From the NCBI GenBank assembly GCA_013399305.1, contig VXAI01000194.1, positions 1,467,591 through 1,531,590 on the forward strand: 64,000 bases of DNA, written 5' to 3'. Numbering within the stretch: the stretch's first letter is position 1; the number at the start of each line of letters is the position of its first letter. Shown piece by piece: positions 1-12,215 of the stretch. A model generated the notes under the pieces. That model was not told where the DNA came from, made no database searches, and worked only from the letters and a program-made list of their open reading frames with translations. A program made the position numbers and the translations under genes. The stretch is from Rostratula benghalensis. Its lineage: Eukaryota; Chordata; Aves; Charadriiformes; Rostratulidae.

Positions 1-20
1 GGGCTGCCTTCTCCCATCAG

Positions 21-193
21 GAGGCGGATGGGACGCTGGACTGCATCAGCATGGCCCTGACCTGCACCTTCAACCGCTGGGGAACGCTGCTGGCCGTGGG
101 CTGCAACGACGGGCGCATCGTCATCTGGGACTTCCTCACCAGGGGCATCGCCAAAATCATCAGCGCTCACATCCACCCCGTCTGCTCCCTCTG
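21..193 (+). CDS. RBBP5: RBBP5 exon 2
   Basis: Encodes residues about 16-72, starting [10 protein letters not shown], the first propeller blade. The acceptor is the cag at 18-20. The donor gtgaga splits the Trp-preceding Cys codon (TG|C). Exon 1 is not in the window. Confidence 0.95.
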
Positions 194-3100
194 GTGAGAA
201 AAGGCTCGGGTTGGCTCGGAAGCCCCGAGCTCGGGGTTTAGTTGTAATCCAGCTCGTAGCTTGTGCACCGGGGGGGGGAAAGGCTCGTCTCGTTTTCCTG
301 AGAATTTGTGCCGGTGTTTGCTGAGCTTCAGGCACTCTGGTGCCCTAGGGGGCAGCTCTTATCACCTGGGCTTGTCGAGTGATGAAATGCCAGCCAATTG
401 TCTGACAAACAATTATGGCTTAGGATAGTTTAATTTAAGAGAGGTTGGAAATCATAGAATTGTTTCTGTTCGAGGGGACACCTCCCACCAGACCAGGTTG
501 GCCAAAGCCCTGTCCAACCTGGCCTTGGACCCCTCCAGGGATGGGGCAGCCACAGCTTCTCATCCAGCATCACCTCCACGTCCTTCTCCTCGGGGCTGTT
601 CTCAATCTGTCCTCCACCCAGCCTGGATTTTGTGCTCGGGTTTTCCATGACCCAGGTGCAGGACCTTTCTCTTGACCTTGTTGAGCTTCGTGAGGTTCAC
701 AAAGTCCTGCCTTTCCAGCTTGTCCAGGTCCCTCTGGATGCCATCCCTTCCCCTCAGCAGCCTGTCAACTGCTCCACACAGCTTGGTGTTGAGGCAAACA
801 CAATCCCTTCCTGTCCTTATTAAATGCGTTCTGCCTGTTAAGTTTTTGGGTGTTAGATGGGTTTTTCAGCCTCACAGACTTAGATCTGAGTGATAGTTTG
901 GTCTGATGACTTTAAACTGTGGGTGTTTTGTGTGTTCAGGGAGTAACTTCTCCTTGCACTGCCTCTTGTTACTGTAGCTGGAGTCGAGATGGTCACAAAC
1001 TGGTGAGTGCTTCGACGGATAACATCGTGTCGCAGTGGGATGTGCTCTCTGGGGACTGCGACCAGAGATTTCGATTCCCTTCACCTATCTTGAAAGTTCA
1101 GTACCACCCTCGTGACCAGTAAGTCCTCTGGGAAGAAAAAAAAAAAAAAAAAAAAAAGATGCTCTTGTTTTGGTAGAACTAAGGGCTGTTGAACTGCCTT
1201 TACTGTGATTTGCAAAGCGACGTTTTCCAAGTCTAGAAGATGCTGTCAGTGTGAGTTCTCTGATTAGAACCCTAATTGGATTTGTTGGGCCTCTTTTTAT
1301 TATGAAAATAGCAGGAAAGGAGACGAGTAAACAAGAGAGTAACTCTTAGAGATGTGCATAGGAATGTCTGGGGGAGTTTACAAGTCACTGCATAAACTTG
1401 GAGAAGCTTCTAGAAAAAGAAATGAAAGTAGACACCAGTTTAATGTCACGTTGTGATGGAGATAACAAAGTTGAATTAAGTTAATAAAAATGTAGATGTA
1501 TTCTGTGTTTCTTGATACAGGGTGAGGTGGGGTTTTTTTTTTTTCCTACCTTCTTACTGTGGAAGCTTCTTTTCCAGAGGAGAACCCACTAACTCTTCTT
1601 TCCCTGCCCTGCAGAAACAGGGTTTTGGTTTGTCCCATGAAGTCGGCGCCGGTGATGCTGACGCTCTCGGACTCCAAGCACGTTGTCCTACCCGTGGATG
1701 ATGATTCTGATCTCAACGTGGTGGCCTCCTTTGACAGGCGAGGGGAATACATTTATACAGGCAATGCCAAGGGGAAGGTGAGACTTCAGCAGGGGGCACT
1801 GGATGCAAGAGCTTACATTACTTCCCATCTTTATCGAGATACTTAGTGTTTCTGGGTCACATTCTTTTTCTTCAATGAACCAGTAAGGCTTCCTGAATGT
1901 CTCATGAATAATTGATACTGCACTGATATGATCTTCCAAACAAAGCACCCCACTTTATCTCTGAAGATCTCTAGGCTATAATGCTTTGAGCTAGGTCTTT
2001 GTGTTGCTGTTGTCTTTCACCATATTTGTTGGATCCTTTTCCAGTGTAAACAAACCAATATTTATGTCGTAGAACTGTCGCAGAAGCTGTAGTAGAAACT
2101 ACAGGATCTCAACTATTCCTGTGTAGGTTGCTGAGGCTTCTCTTGTCAGGGTTAGTAGCTGATGGGAAAGGTACCGAAAGGGGAGTGAATTACAATGAAG
2201 GCACTGATTTCCCTTTGTCTCCTTGATCTTCAGATATTGGTGTTAAAAACAGACACTCAGGATCTTGTTGCTTCCTTCAGAGTGACAACTGGAACCAGCA
2301 ACACCACAGCTATTAAATCGATTGAATTTGCTCGGAAGGGAAGGTGAGTCACGTCCTCTGCCTGAATGGGAACTATAGGGCAGATTGACAGAGCACACAG
2401 GGTCTTAAAAATCCCACAGTTCTTTCATGGGGCATGTTCTGGTTCCTTTTATTTTCTTAGTCTTTTGATTCAGGGTGTGCTCTTTGCTCTCCTTCCTACA
2501 GCTGCTTTTTAATAAACACTGCTGACCGGATCATCAGGGTGTACGACGGGCGCGAAATCCTAACCTGTGGGCGAGATGGGGAGCCTGAACCCATGCAGAA
2601 GCTGCAGGATTTAGTGAACAGGTGAGAGGCAGCAGAAAGGCAGCTTGGCCTGACTGGAAAAGGTGAAGTTGGTGTTCTTGGTGCTAAATAATATTGGTGA
2701 AATAACATTGGCACGCAGGACACCGTGGAAGAAGTGCTGTTTCTCTGGGGATGGTGAATATATAGTGGCAGGCTCAGCACGACAGCACGCCCTGTACATC
2801 TGGGAGAAGAGTATTGGAAACCTGGTGAAAATCCTCCACGGGACCAGAGGAGAGCTGCTCTTGGATGTAGCAGTAAGAAAACTTGTTTGCTATTACTATG
2901 TTTCTTCTCATTTTGAAACCTAAGCTTGCTTAATTCCATTTACCAATTAAGCTCCTCCTCTTTTTCTCCTCCAAATAAATCCAGTGGCATCCCGTCCGAC
3001 CCATCATAGCTTCTATTTCCAGTGGTGTTGTGTCCATATGGGCTCAGAATCAAGTGGTGAGTGTTTGAGATTGTTTCTGTAAGAGGATTCCCCGGGGCTC

Positions 3101-6100
3101 TCCGTCCCAGTAGACCAAATGGTTGCGTGTTGAAATCCAGGTTAGGTTCACCTGCCTGACTTGAGAGGCATTTGCCATCGTTGAACTTGAGGGGGATGCT
3201 TGTATTTCAGCTGCTGAGCCTAGTTCAGCTTTCTCTTAAGCCTTAAATATCACCACAGGGATGCTTTGTGTGGAAATGGTGTCCTGAGCGTGTGGTGTAA
3301 GAGCAGGAAATCTGTGTGAGCGAGCCCAGAGCTAAAGGGCTAAGTGTGAAGGTAGAGCTTTGGTAATTATTATGTGCATTGCAGTATTTAAGGCATTACA
3401 GTGTCATATGTTCAGTAGGAACTCACTCGTGTGGTTTCTCATTTGCCCTGTCACTGGACCCCAGCAAGGTTTGATTTTTTTTTTGTGTGAGATCTCACAC
3501 GGGGCTTGGGGGCCGCGGAGCGGAACGGGAGAGCAGGGCTGCGAGTCCTCAGAGCAGCTGGCTCTTCCTCTGAGGAAGGCCAAAAACCCTTGTGGATTTG
3601 TGGTTTAGGAAAACTGGAGTGCCTTCGCACCCGACTTCAAAGAGCTGGATGAAAATGTGGAGTATGAAGAGAGAGAGTCAGAGTTTGACATCGAAGACGA
3701 AGATAAGAGTGAACCCGAGCAGACAGGTACTGCATCAGCTTTGTTTGCCCTTCACATGGGTGTTAAATGACAAAGGAGGAGTAAATGCAGCTGGGTGAAC
3801 TGACACAGGTGCTGAGTGATGTGCAACACTTTTCCTTTTCTTTTTTTTTAGGAATTCCTCCCCTCTCTGATACATTTTTAAGCAGAAAGTGGTAGCAAAC
3901 AGACTTGGGTCGTTGGGGCTTGCTCTGAGCAGCAGCGACGCTGAATTGGAATCAAAACCAGTGCAACCTGGCCACTGGGTGGTGCCAAAAAAATGGTGTA
4001 CTGTGAAAGGCTGGGATTAAACTGGGGAGGATTATTCCCAGTGCCTTCCTCCTCACCGGGCTTTGCAGCACTTCTCATATTTAGATTAATTGTTGCTTAG
4101 TCGTTTTGAATATTCAAGTGTAATGTTGGAATTTAGGGTGAAAATAAACTTCATCAGATTTAGAACTGGTTTAGTGAAAACAACAAAACATCTAGAACAC
4201 TTTAAATCTTCTATTTAGGTTTCTTACTGGTGCTTTACAACAATAGGTCTGTATTAGAACATAGACAGATAAAAGCCTGGTTTTATTTAGGTTTGTTTTC
4301 TGCTTTAATTCTCACCTCTGCACGCTTAAATATTTAAGTCAGTCCCATTCTTCCCAAGTAATTTGATATTTTCCTTACTGTCTTTAATTTGTCTCTTTCC
4401 TCCTGGTGCTCAGGTGCTGATGCTGCAGAAGATGAAGAAGTGGATGTAACCAGTGTGGATCCCATTGCTGCCTTCTGTAGCAGGTGAAAGAATATTTTGT
4501 TGAAAGTGTGAATACAAAATGTATCACTGATAGTCCCTGAATAATATGTTGTAATAACCCCTAGTCTCAAATGAAGGCAAACTTTTTTCCTTCACAGTGA
4601 TGAAGAACTGGAGGACTCCAAGGCTCTGCTTTACTTGCCCATTGCTCCTGAAGTGGAAGATCCAGAAGAAAACCCCTACGGACCTCCACCGGACGCGGTT
4701 CAGAGCTCTCTGACTGACGAGGGAATGGGTTCTGAGAAGAAGAGGCAGTCCTCCTCTGATGGACCTCAGGCACCAAAGAAGAAGCCCAAAACCACCAACA
4801 TCGAACTCCAAGGAGTACCTAATGACGGTGTGTAGAGGCTGATGTGTTTGGGGGTTTTTTTTGTGCCTTTTCTGCACCTGAAATGGTCATTTTCTTACCT
4901 TGGCTTTCTCTGAAGACCAGAAGTTCAGAGGGTCACGCCTAAATTTCCTCCCTAGAAGTAATTTCTTCAAACAGCTATTGATAGCCACCAGCTCTGCCCA
5001 ACCTGCTGGCATTTTGCAAATTAGGAAATGAGTAAAGGCACCCTGAAAGTGTATTTTTTAGTGTTGTTTGAGCTGCTCAAAGCATCCTAAGGGATGCCTT
5101 TATCACCCCCTGGGGTAACGCGTTCTCTCCCCGCAGAAGTCCATCCGCTGCTGGGTGTGAAGGGCGATGGTAAATCCAAGAAGAAGCAAGCAGGCAGGCC
5201 TAAAGGATCAAAAGGTAAAGACAAAGATTCTCCATTTAAACCGAAACTCTACAAAGGGGACAGAGGTGCTTTACCTCTGGAAGGAGCAGCGAAGGGTAAA
5301 GTGCAGGCGGAGCTGGGACAGCCTTTGACAGGTAAGGAACCCAGCGTCAGCGTCGTTGGCTTGCTTGGTGGCCTTGCTTTGTGCAGACCCTGACTTAATA
5401 TAGTCATAGTTTATTTTTTTTTTATCTTCCCAAACGGCACCTGCTCACTAAACGTTTTAGCTGCTGTCAGGGATAGGCAAAATTTTACATTTCTTAGGTG
5501 GAAATGCTTTCAGTATCTCTGAAATCCACTGCTATCCACGCCTGCGATACTGCGGAGAAAGAGCCTGTGGGGTTTTTAGTAGAGATGGAGCACTATTTCA
5601 GAAGCAAAATATTTTGATAACTTGAATCTTTTTGATAACTTCTGTCAACTTTTACACAAAGAGACACAAAGAGGAAACATGTTTGGGTTTGGTGGGTTGA
5701 TTTTTGAGGGGAGAAAATATAAATAGTGAAGGATTCTGAAGCTGAAATTGACGTTTTGTGCCATGGATACTGGGCAGAGTGGTGGAGAACAGGGAAGTTC
5801 TGTAAGCAGAACTAGAAAATGCAGCTTTGCTGATGGCCAGTTTGATAAATGAACCCTGAGATTAAGATTCAGAAGCTGAATTTTCTATTCCTGGTTCTAC
5901 AGCAGCCGGAGTTAAATTCCAGAAAGCAGCAGTTGCTGGAGTCGAGGATAGGTTTTGGTAGACTTTCCTCTCTTCCTATTTTTTTGTTTGTTTGTTTTTT
6001 GGTGATATTTAAGTAGTTATGTACCAAACCAGGACTGGTGCAGTCACCTTTGTTAGGGCCCAGACTTAGGCTCAGAGAACCGTGGCGTTTCCCATCTGTC

Positions 6101-8746
6101 TCACTTGCTGCTGCAGCTTCTTACTTGGGGAAAATCAATTGAAGCGCAGTAAAGAAAGCCTGGGTTTGGATTAAGTGACGTGGACTCCAGTTTTTGAGAT
6201 TGTGATGAACTCAGAGCTGATACCTAAGCAGTTCCAAGGACACAGTGTAATTTCAGATAGCAAATATTGCATTTCCTTGAACTCTGCAGCTGCTGCTGTG
6301 GATTTCAGGCTGTACATAAGTGAGTTTATTTCTCCCCACTTCCTTCCCTCACTGCTGGTCCTACGCTACCCACCTTGCTCCTTGTCCTTCCTGCTCAGCT
6401 CCTCCTACGTTGCTTGTACCAGTACTTGATAATTGCTGTTGGCAGAAAAGGGGAATGGGATAAAAGAAACTTCCTCTATACATGGAAAAAATGTGATGGA
6501 TATTTTTTTGGGGGCTTCTGTTTAATCCTTTCACACTGCGTCTTGGAAAATCCAGAAATTAAACAGCCAAGAATGTCCTTGGACCTTGTTTGTAGCTTAG
6601 GGGATGGTTGAATGGGACAGAGTTGATTTTCTTTTGACTTCTCAAGTCCTTAGGGGACATCCAGTATGCTTTAAATAGGATAGTAAGGAATTGCCTGGAT
6701 TGTGTGGGTCCTTGGGTATCTTTGCTGGCATCTGTCACATCCTGCCACGCTCTTGTACCACCCTGGATGGACAAGAGCAGTTTGAAGACCAAATGAGTGT
6801 ACCTGTTATATTCCTGAGGAGGCCTGTTGATTGCTTTCTTGTACTGTGCTATTAATTAACATGTCCATATGCAAAAGGGTTTAAGTGAGAAAGGATTGTG
6901 CACTAGAAGCTCAGCAACGTGGCTTCCAACGTGAATTTCAGTCAAAAGTTGCTTCAAAAAAGCAACGCTGGGAATTTTGACTTTTCCATGTGGAATTAGC
7001 TGTGTAGGCAGCATGTTTTTGGAGAAGTGCTTTTGATAGCAAATGTTTTTGTTCAACTTTGGCAGGGTATGTTTATGTAACTCTGTTGCTGACTTCTTTC
7101 CCTGATTTGCTTGATCTACATTTGGAGACAGATCTTGCTGTGCTTTGTCCTTGCAGCTTGTGATTGCTGTTGGGTTTGTCTGTTGTGAGAGCTGGAAAGA
7201 TAACACTCCCATTTCCTCTAACACTTTTCAAATGAAACACCATTCTAGACAGCCTCCTTTTTTTTTTTTTTTTTTTTTTTTTTCTGAATCCTTGCAAAGC
7301 TTTGCCTGGGAGGATGGATTTTTGTGTGCTTTTCCTTGTAACGCTCCCTGCAGTTGTATTAAGTCTGTAAAAGGCAAGAGAGTACCCGTCCCAGTACAGT
7401 TTGCTTTGGGTTTTGGGCACTGTAAAATGCAAATTTTCTTTTCTTACAAACAAATGGGTGTAGACCCAAGTTCCCTACTTGCTTTACCCATCTGTTGGGA
7501 AGGTAGAGATTTCTAAGCTTTACTTTTAGCCTTTGTTGCCCGTAAGGACTCCAAGGTGTTTTTCCACGGTGTCGTTCTTGAGCTTGATTGAGCTGTAGGC
7601 AACTAATTAATATTGCCCTGGTGGATTTGTGTGTCTCGTTAGGACACACAAATTTATTGTGCTTCCCTCTACAGCACTGTTGGCTTCAGAGGATCTAAAG
7701 GATCCACACAATAGGTCTCAGTAGCCGCTGGTGGAAATGTCCGTATGAGTTCTGAGAAGAACAAATTGTCCGTATGAGTTCTGAGAAGAACAAATTGTCC
7801 ATGGAAAGATACTGTCACTTGGGTCTTTTAATCCATGAAGTTTGTATCTGTCCTCGTTCTATTTAAGACTTGCACTTAAAGTTCCTGTTTTGGAGGTACA
7901 GTGGTTTTCTGGGGGGTTGCTGGTGTTCCACCACGTGCAGATACAGCCTGCCTGGGGTGCTGCAGCCTGACTGCCTTTCTGTCTCTCGTGCGTGAAGCTG
8001 TCAGTTCTGCTTGTTGCTTTCTGAAGTAACTAACCAATTGCTAAATCAGTCACACAAGCATTTTTCCACTGGAAAATGTTTATGATATGCCCTAATAAGG
8101 TGTCTTTGGGTGAGCTGTGTGGCCAGGCCTTGGAGCCAGGTTCAGGTGTGTCTGTGTCGCTGTGCTGTCTGGTCTGGCAGGAAACGAGTGGTGCTCAAAG
8201 CTGCTCTTTCCAAATCAGGTTTCAGAATAAACAAACTAAGAAACTCCATCCATTTTCCAGGTTTAAAATAGAACCTTGGGGCAAGCTGGTTTAACCCAGA
8301 CGTAGGTGGAACTTGCTGTTTTCAGTCGTGCTTTTGCTCTGAGATTTTGGGATTCATGAATCAAATAAAAAATAATAATAATTTTACAGCAGGTAAGTTT
8401 GGTTGGGACTCGGTGGAGTGAAAGCTCAGAGTTCCTCAGGCACCTTGGCCATCCCTGGGCACCTGATCTCACACCCAAACACAGAAATACTGGAGATCTT
8501 AATTTGTTGTAGGTTGTATCTTGTTGATTAGATCTCATTCTGAAATGAGTGGCTTTATGTAGAAAATCTTGTTCTCTCTTTTATTTTTCTGGTTTTGTTG
8601 GGTTTTGTTTTTGTTTTTTTTTCCTGGCAATGCTACTGTATTCTGTGGTCTCTGCTGTCTGGTAACATCTGGTTTGAGTCTGGTTACTTATTTTTCACCT
8701 GTCTTTGATCTCTTTAGCAGGTGGGGCAATCTCAGAATTGTTATGA
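21..8746 (+). CDS. RBBP5: RBBP5, retinoblastoma-binding protein 5 (exons 2-13; 5' end outside window)
   Basis: RBBP5 is a nuclear WD40 scaffold. With WDR5, ASH2L and DPY30 it forms the WRAD core that activates MLL/SET1 H3K4 methyltransferases. Coding exons: 21-193, 978-1118, 1615-1777, 2234-2343, 2502-2621, 2719-2872, 2985-3056, 3609-3726, 4414-4483, 4598-4827, 5137-5331, 8718-8746. All have GT-AG borders and matching phases; they total 1575 nt (524 codons plus stop). Exon 1, about 15 residues in the family, lies upstream, so the protein would be about 539 aa against 538 in human. Residues 16 to about 325 form the beta-propeller (for example [26 protein letters not shown]). An acidic hinge follows ([14 protein letters not shown]), which binds ASH2L and MLL in the family, then a basic C-terminal tail ([24 protein letters not shown]). 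The tail ends AGGAISELL. One extra Ala near [10 protein letters not shown] explains the +1 length. Identity is by recognition of the near-invariant protein and by synteny. Confidence 0.97.
450..803 (-). mobile_element. CR1 LINE fragment (3' portion)
   Basis: Text from atcatagaattg through ggccaaagccctgtccaacctg to ccctctggatgcc and acacagcttggtgtt is the antisense of the CR1 3' end (truncated ORF2 tail plus short 3' UTR). The element's 3' terminus is at the low coordinate. It lies in RBBP5 intron 2, antisense to the gene. Confidence 0.85.
978..1118 (+). CDS. RBBP5: RBBP5 exon 3
   Basis: Encodes residues about 73-119 ([12 protein letters not shown], then SQWDVLSGD and YHPRDQ). The acceptor is ctgtag and the donor gtaagt follows CA, completed to CAA by the next exon. 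Confidence 0.95.
1137..1158. repeat. Poly(A) run in RBBP5 intron 3
   Basis: A run of about 21 A just after the exon 3 donor. A simple repeat with no recognised element attached. Confidence 0.7.
1615..1777 (+). CDS. RBBP5: RBBP5 exon 4
   Basis: Encodes residues about 120-174 ([17 protein letters not shown] to YTGNAKGK), WD40 blades. Acceptor ccctgcag, donor gtgaga, ending on a codon boundary. Confidence 0.95.
2234..2343 (+). CDS. RBBP5: RBBP5 exon 5
   Basis: Encodes residues about 175-210 ([17 protein letters not shown] to IEFARKG). Acceptor cttcag, donor gtgagt after AG, which the next exon completes to Ser. Confidence 0.95.
2502..2621 (+). CDS. RBBP5: RBBP5 exon 6
   Basis: Encodes residues about 211-250 ([17 protein letters not shown] to QKLQDLVN). 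Acceptor cctacag, donor gtgaga after AG (split Arg). Confidence 0.95.
2719..2872 (+). CDS. RBBP5: RBBP5 exon 7
   Basis: Encodes residues about 251-302 ([18 protein letters not shown] to [11 protein letters not shown]). Acceptor cacgcag, donor gtaaga on a codon boundary. Confidence 0.95.
2985..3056 (+). CDS. RBBP5: RBBP5 exon 8
   Basis: A 72-nt exon, exactly 24 codons ([20 protein letters not shown] to NQV), the last propeller strands. Acceptor atccag, donor gtgagt. Its length would allow in-frame skipping, but nothing in the sequence shows that this happens. Confidence 0.95.
3609..3726 (+). CDS. RBBP5: RBBP5 exon 9
   Basis: Encodes residues about 327-365 ([19 protein letters not shown], then the acidic [15 protein letters not shown]). 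This is the hinge that contacts ASH2L and MLL in the family. Acceptor gtttag, donor gtactg after one base of a Gly codon. Confidence 0.95.
4414..4483 (+). CDS. RBBP5: RBBP5 exon 10
   Basis: Encodes residues about 366-388 ([22 protein letters not shown]), an acidic linker that contacts WDR5 in the family. Acceptor gctcag, donor gtgaaa. Confidence 0.94.
4598..4827 (+). CDS. RBBP5: RBBP5 exon 11
   Basis: Encodes residues about 389-465 ([19 protein letters not shown] to IELQGVPND). It includes the basic stretch KKKPKTT, a likely nuclear-localisation element. Acceptor ttcacag, donor gtgtgt. Confidence 0.94.
5137..5331 (+). CDS. RBBP5: RBBP5 exon 12
   Basis: Encodes residues about 466-530 ([20 protein letters not shown] to AELGQPLT), lysine-rich. 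Acceptor ccgcag, donor gtaagg. Reading straight through the donor stays open for about 20 codons, to a stop ending at 5393. Confidence 0.94.
5332..8717 (+). other. RBBP5: RBBP5 intron 12 (no gene seen)
   Basis: A 3.4 kb intron before the tiny last coding exon. It holds a T run at about 7258-7283 and a 29-bp tandem duplication at 7741-7798. I recognised no further exon, RNA gene or transposon in it. Confidence 0.8.
7741..7798. repeat. 29-bp direct tandem duplication
   Basis: Two perfect copies of a 29-bp unit beginning ccgtatgagttctgagaag, starting at 7741 and 7770, in RBBP5 intron 12. Confidence 0.9.
8718..8746 (+). CDS. RBBP5: RBBP5 terminal coding exon (last nine residues)
   Basis: The acceptor tctttag is followed by 29 coding bases. 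With the G left from exon 12 they give AGGAISELL and TGA at 8744-8746. This matches the known RBBP5 C-terminus, which is why this site was chosen after a 3.4 kb intron. The same exon continues as the 3' UTR. Confidence 0.93.
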
Positions 8747-10580
8747 AGACACACTTCTTTATCTTCCTGTATTCTTTCCTGTATATTGGCGCCATAATGT
8801 GGAAAATAGATGAAATGCTCAGTCAGAGTGGACTGACTAATACAGCAGCCTGATTGTTCGTGGATTCAGGGAGTGACTTTTGTAAGAAATGACTGTGGAA
8901 GAGGAAACTGCCTTCATTCCTCCTTAGCTGCCTCTTCAGCGAACAGTGTAAGATGCTGACTCTCAGGTCGTGCCATTTGCAAAGAGACAAATTGGACTGC
9001 CTTTGTGTTGACGTACGTGACTGTTCCTAAAGTCAGCTGGTACCCAACACCCTGCCACTCCAGAGCTTATCAGCCATTGTCTTTTAAATTTTTATTGATT
9101 TTTTTTTTTTTTTTTTTTTCTGTCGTTCCTGGATTGAAGAATACCCAAAGCGTGTAATTTTTTATCCCTGATGCCCTACGACTGTGTATCCTGCAAACTG
9201 CCCTTTCTCTGCTGTTTAATTTTTATTTTGGTGAACTCCCAAGTCCTTCTGGGCTGGCTGTGCTGCCTTTGCTGTCCCGGTAGCTGGGGGGAGATGTCCC
9301 CTGTGCTGAGGTGCGTGGTGAAACGCTGCTGCTGATTATGTGCTGGGTTTGATTTCATCTCAAGTAGAGATCAAATGGGAAGAATCAAGACGCCTCTGAA
9401 GTCTGCAAAGAATGACTCTTCATATTGTGACTATTTTAGTTGTGAAGGATGACTCTGCTTACAGGAGGAGGAATGGGTTGAAAGTAGCTCTAGATAAAAC
9501 CCTGGGTTCACATGCTTTCCTCTGGCCTGTGATATGAAAAGCTGTTGTTGGCAGTTTCCTTCTGTCCTCACGAGTGTTTTTTCATCTCTCTCTTCCCTGT
9601 GAGGTGCCCTACCAGAAACAATTGGTGTCCTCCTTTAGCTGGTAGGAACTGACAGGAAGAGAAGAAACAGGACCAATGTTTCTCCAAACTGAAACAGTAG
9701 GTTTTCAGGATTTGTGGGGGTTTTTTTTGCCCCACTTCTGGATCAAGAACGGGAGAAAGATAAATGCTGACAGCTCATCCCCAGCCAGGCTTTAACCTTT
9801 TATTCCTTCAAGAGGGCTGTAATATTTTCCTTGGGGGAATGGGAAGAGACACTTTATCCAATACCAATATCCTGACACCTCTCTGTACCAGAGCCTGTTA
9901 AAAGGAAGGTTTCATTCCTAATGCCTCTTGTTTTACAGACTTTTATAGTTCCTATACAATTACTTTCAGTTTTTCCCCAGATGCAATTACTGAGATTATC
10001 ACTATGTGTTTAAATTTTCAAAGCATCCTGCAGACATTAAACACCAAGGAGAGGAGTCATGAAGAGGTTTATTAATTTGCAGTCAGAAGAATGCAGTAGT
10101 TACAGGAGAGATGAAGCACGGGAAGAGAGGAGACATTTGAAATCAGAAAAGGTTTTTTAAAACTGGTATTTCCATTTCCGGCTCTGGTACAGGCGCCTGC
10201 TTCGTGTAATGAAATTCATTCCCACGTGAACAAAATGAGTTTTCTTTGTTCTTTCTGCTTGTAGGATGACTGGTGTCTTTCCTGGAACACTGCTGTGTCA
10301 GATCCACCCCTGTCTGGTGTGGTCGACCCCATGAGCTTTAAAAGATGCACAGGCATTTTTCTCTAGGTTATTTTAAAGCATGTGATTAACCACAGGCTCC
10401 GGATTTCATTTCTGTTCAAACTTCTCTGTACAGTGTATATGTCCTGGGTTTATTCCATCTCCTTTATTTTCTGCTATCTGTAGCTTTGTACAATATGTGT
10501 CAATACTGGCTTGGTGGTAGTACATTGCAGTGGTGTTAGTTTTTGTGTCTGTAAATAAAGAGGTACGTTTTATTTCCTAA
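8747..10580 (+). other. RBBP5: RBBP5 3' UTR
   Basis: From the TGA at 8744-8746 the sequence runs AT-rich without splice or ORF signal to the AATAAA at 10554-10559. The end is set about 20 bases past this signal. The length, about 1.8 kb, is plausible for the gene. The exact cleavage site is inferred. Confidence 0.65.
10554..10559 (+). terminator. RBBP5: RBBP5 poly(A) signal AATAAA
   Basis: Canonical AATAAA in gtaaataaagagg, followed within about 60 bases by a GT-rich stretch (ttgtgttgtgg). A second AATAAA at 10911-10916 could serve as an alternative distal site. Confidence 0.7.
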
Positions 10581-12200
10581 AGTCAACGGGTAAGTCTTGG
10601 CTTTTCCATACAACGTTGATTCTTTGTGTTGTGGCAAGGTTTAGGAATCCTATAACACAGGTGCAAACACACACACGTTGTGCCTTCGTACAGCTGGCAT
10701 GGTGGTTGGGGTTTGGTTGTTTGGTTTTGGTGTGGCATTTGGTTGATGAACTCAGTTCAAGAGAGAGGAATGAATTTGTGACCTGAGAAAAGCCCTGTAG
10801 ATCTGAGTGCAGCCTGGGCTCTTGGAAGCAGGGCAAAACACAAAGCTGAACGCCTCCAGGGAAACCAAGTGTGCAAAATACATATACTGAGCTCCTGAAG
10901 GCTTCATTTCAATAAATTAAGGAGTGTTTGGGGGGGAAATGTGAATATTCATCAGCAGAATGGTTGAAGGACGTGGCAATCCAAATCCATTCTGCAATCC
11001 ATAAGGCAGTTGCTGGTTATCGAACCGCCTTGCCCATAGCTCAGTTACCCCATCAAAAATAAGTGACTTAGAATATTTTCATGAAGAACTTGGGTTTTTT
11101 TTAGCAGTGCCTTATTCTTTGGGAGCACTCAAGCACTAAGTGGGTTACCTTGGGGTGTCTCCTCTTGAAGCTCTTTGCTGCGATGGCAGCACAGGAGTGG
11201 GTTGTGCTTTGCAGAGGCATCAGTTGACGGTGGGGGGGTTTTGGCTCGGATCTCTTTGGAGTTGGTGGCTCTGTGTGACACAGAGCACAGGGCTCAGCCT
11301 CACAGCTCCTCTGATGCCCTGAGGCCAGCGCTGTTGAACGTCTTCTGAGCCTGGTAGTGGGTGTTAAGAGCCCAAAACGATGCTTTTCTGCTGAAACCTC
11401 ATCTCAGAGGTTTCGCTTTGCCTTCAGACTTGGGGGAAGTTCTGTGTTCTCCCTCGGAAGGTTTGGGGTCATGTTCTGAGCCTGGCAGCAGGACTGTGAC
11501 ATCAGCACCACTCCCCCAGAACCCTGGGCTGGCAGAGGTGTGAGTGACCTCACGGAGCCCTGCCTAGAGATGGATGTCATCAGTCCTAAAATACCCATCA
11601 GCTCCCCTTTGATGTCAGCGCCATCAGATTATCCAGAGCCTGAAATCGTGGGTTTGTGATCTTAGTAATTTGGGAAATACTTTAGATTTTGGGATATGCA
11701 GATGTAAGACAGAACTGTGCAGGTGCTTCATAAGGAATTTGGATTTCCTGACGCTCAACAGCGTTATTTCAAGGGTTCCAGTAATGGTTACTGACGTTGC
11801 TTTGGAGTTTGGTGGGAAAATTAAACTGGAACAGTGCTACTTTACAGTGGAAATTAAACTAGTATGTAAAATCTTACAGAGAAGGGAGAACTTAATTTTT
11901 ATTCAATTGTCAAGTATATCCAAATGTGGATTTTTAGTGGGTTAAAACATTCTGCTGCCCTGTTGCAAGAACTGGAATTCACCGCTCACGTTCTGACCGA
12001 CGGAATAACGTGTTCCATCTCTTTCAGCAGCGCTGTGCTTGAAGCCTGTCTTGGTGGAGGACTTTTCTTAATGGAAGGGTTAGGTCTTGAAGATGAATTT
12101 CAGAAATACTCAGTTTGAAGATTTACAAAGAGTGATATTATATATATTAATTTTTTTTGGGACTATCGAATTTGCATGGCTTTAGAAAGCAGCACGCCTG
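10581..12200. other. RBBP5-TMEM81 intergenic region
   Basis: About 1.6 kb between two same-strand genes. It should hold the TMEM81 promoter and any 5' UTR exon. I see no CpG island or TATA box. An AG acceptor-like gctttag at about 12179-12185 sits just upstream of the coding start and could open the coding exon. Confidence 0.5.
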
Positions 12201-12215
12201 GTGGATAACGCTGAT

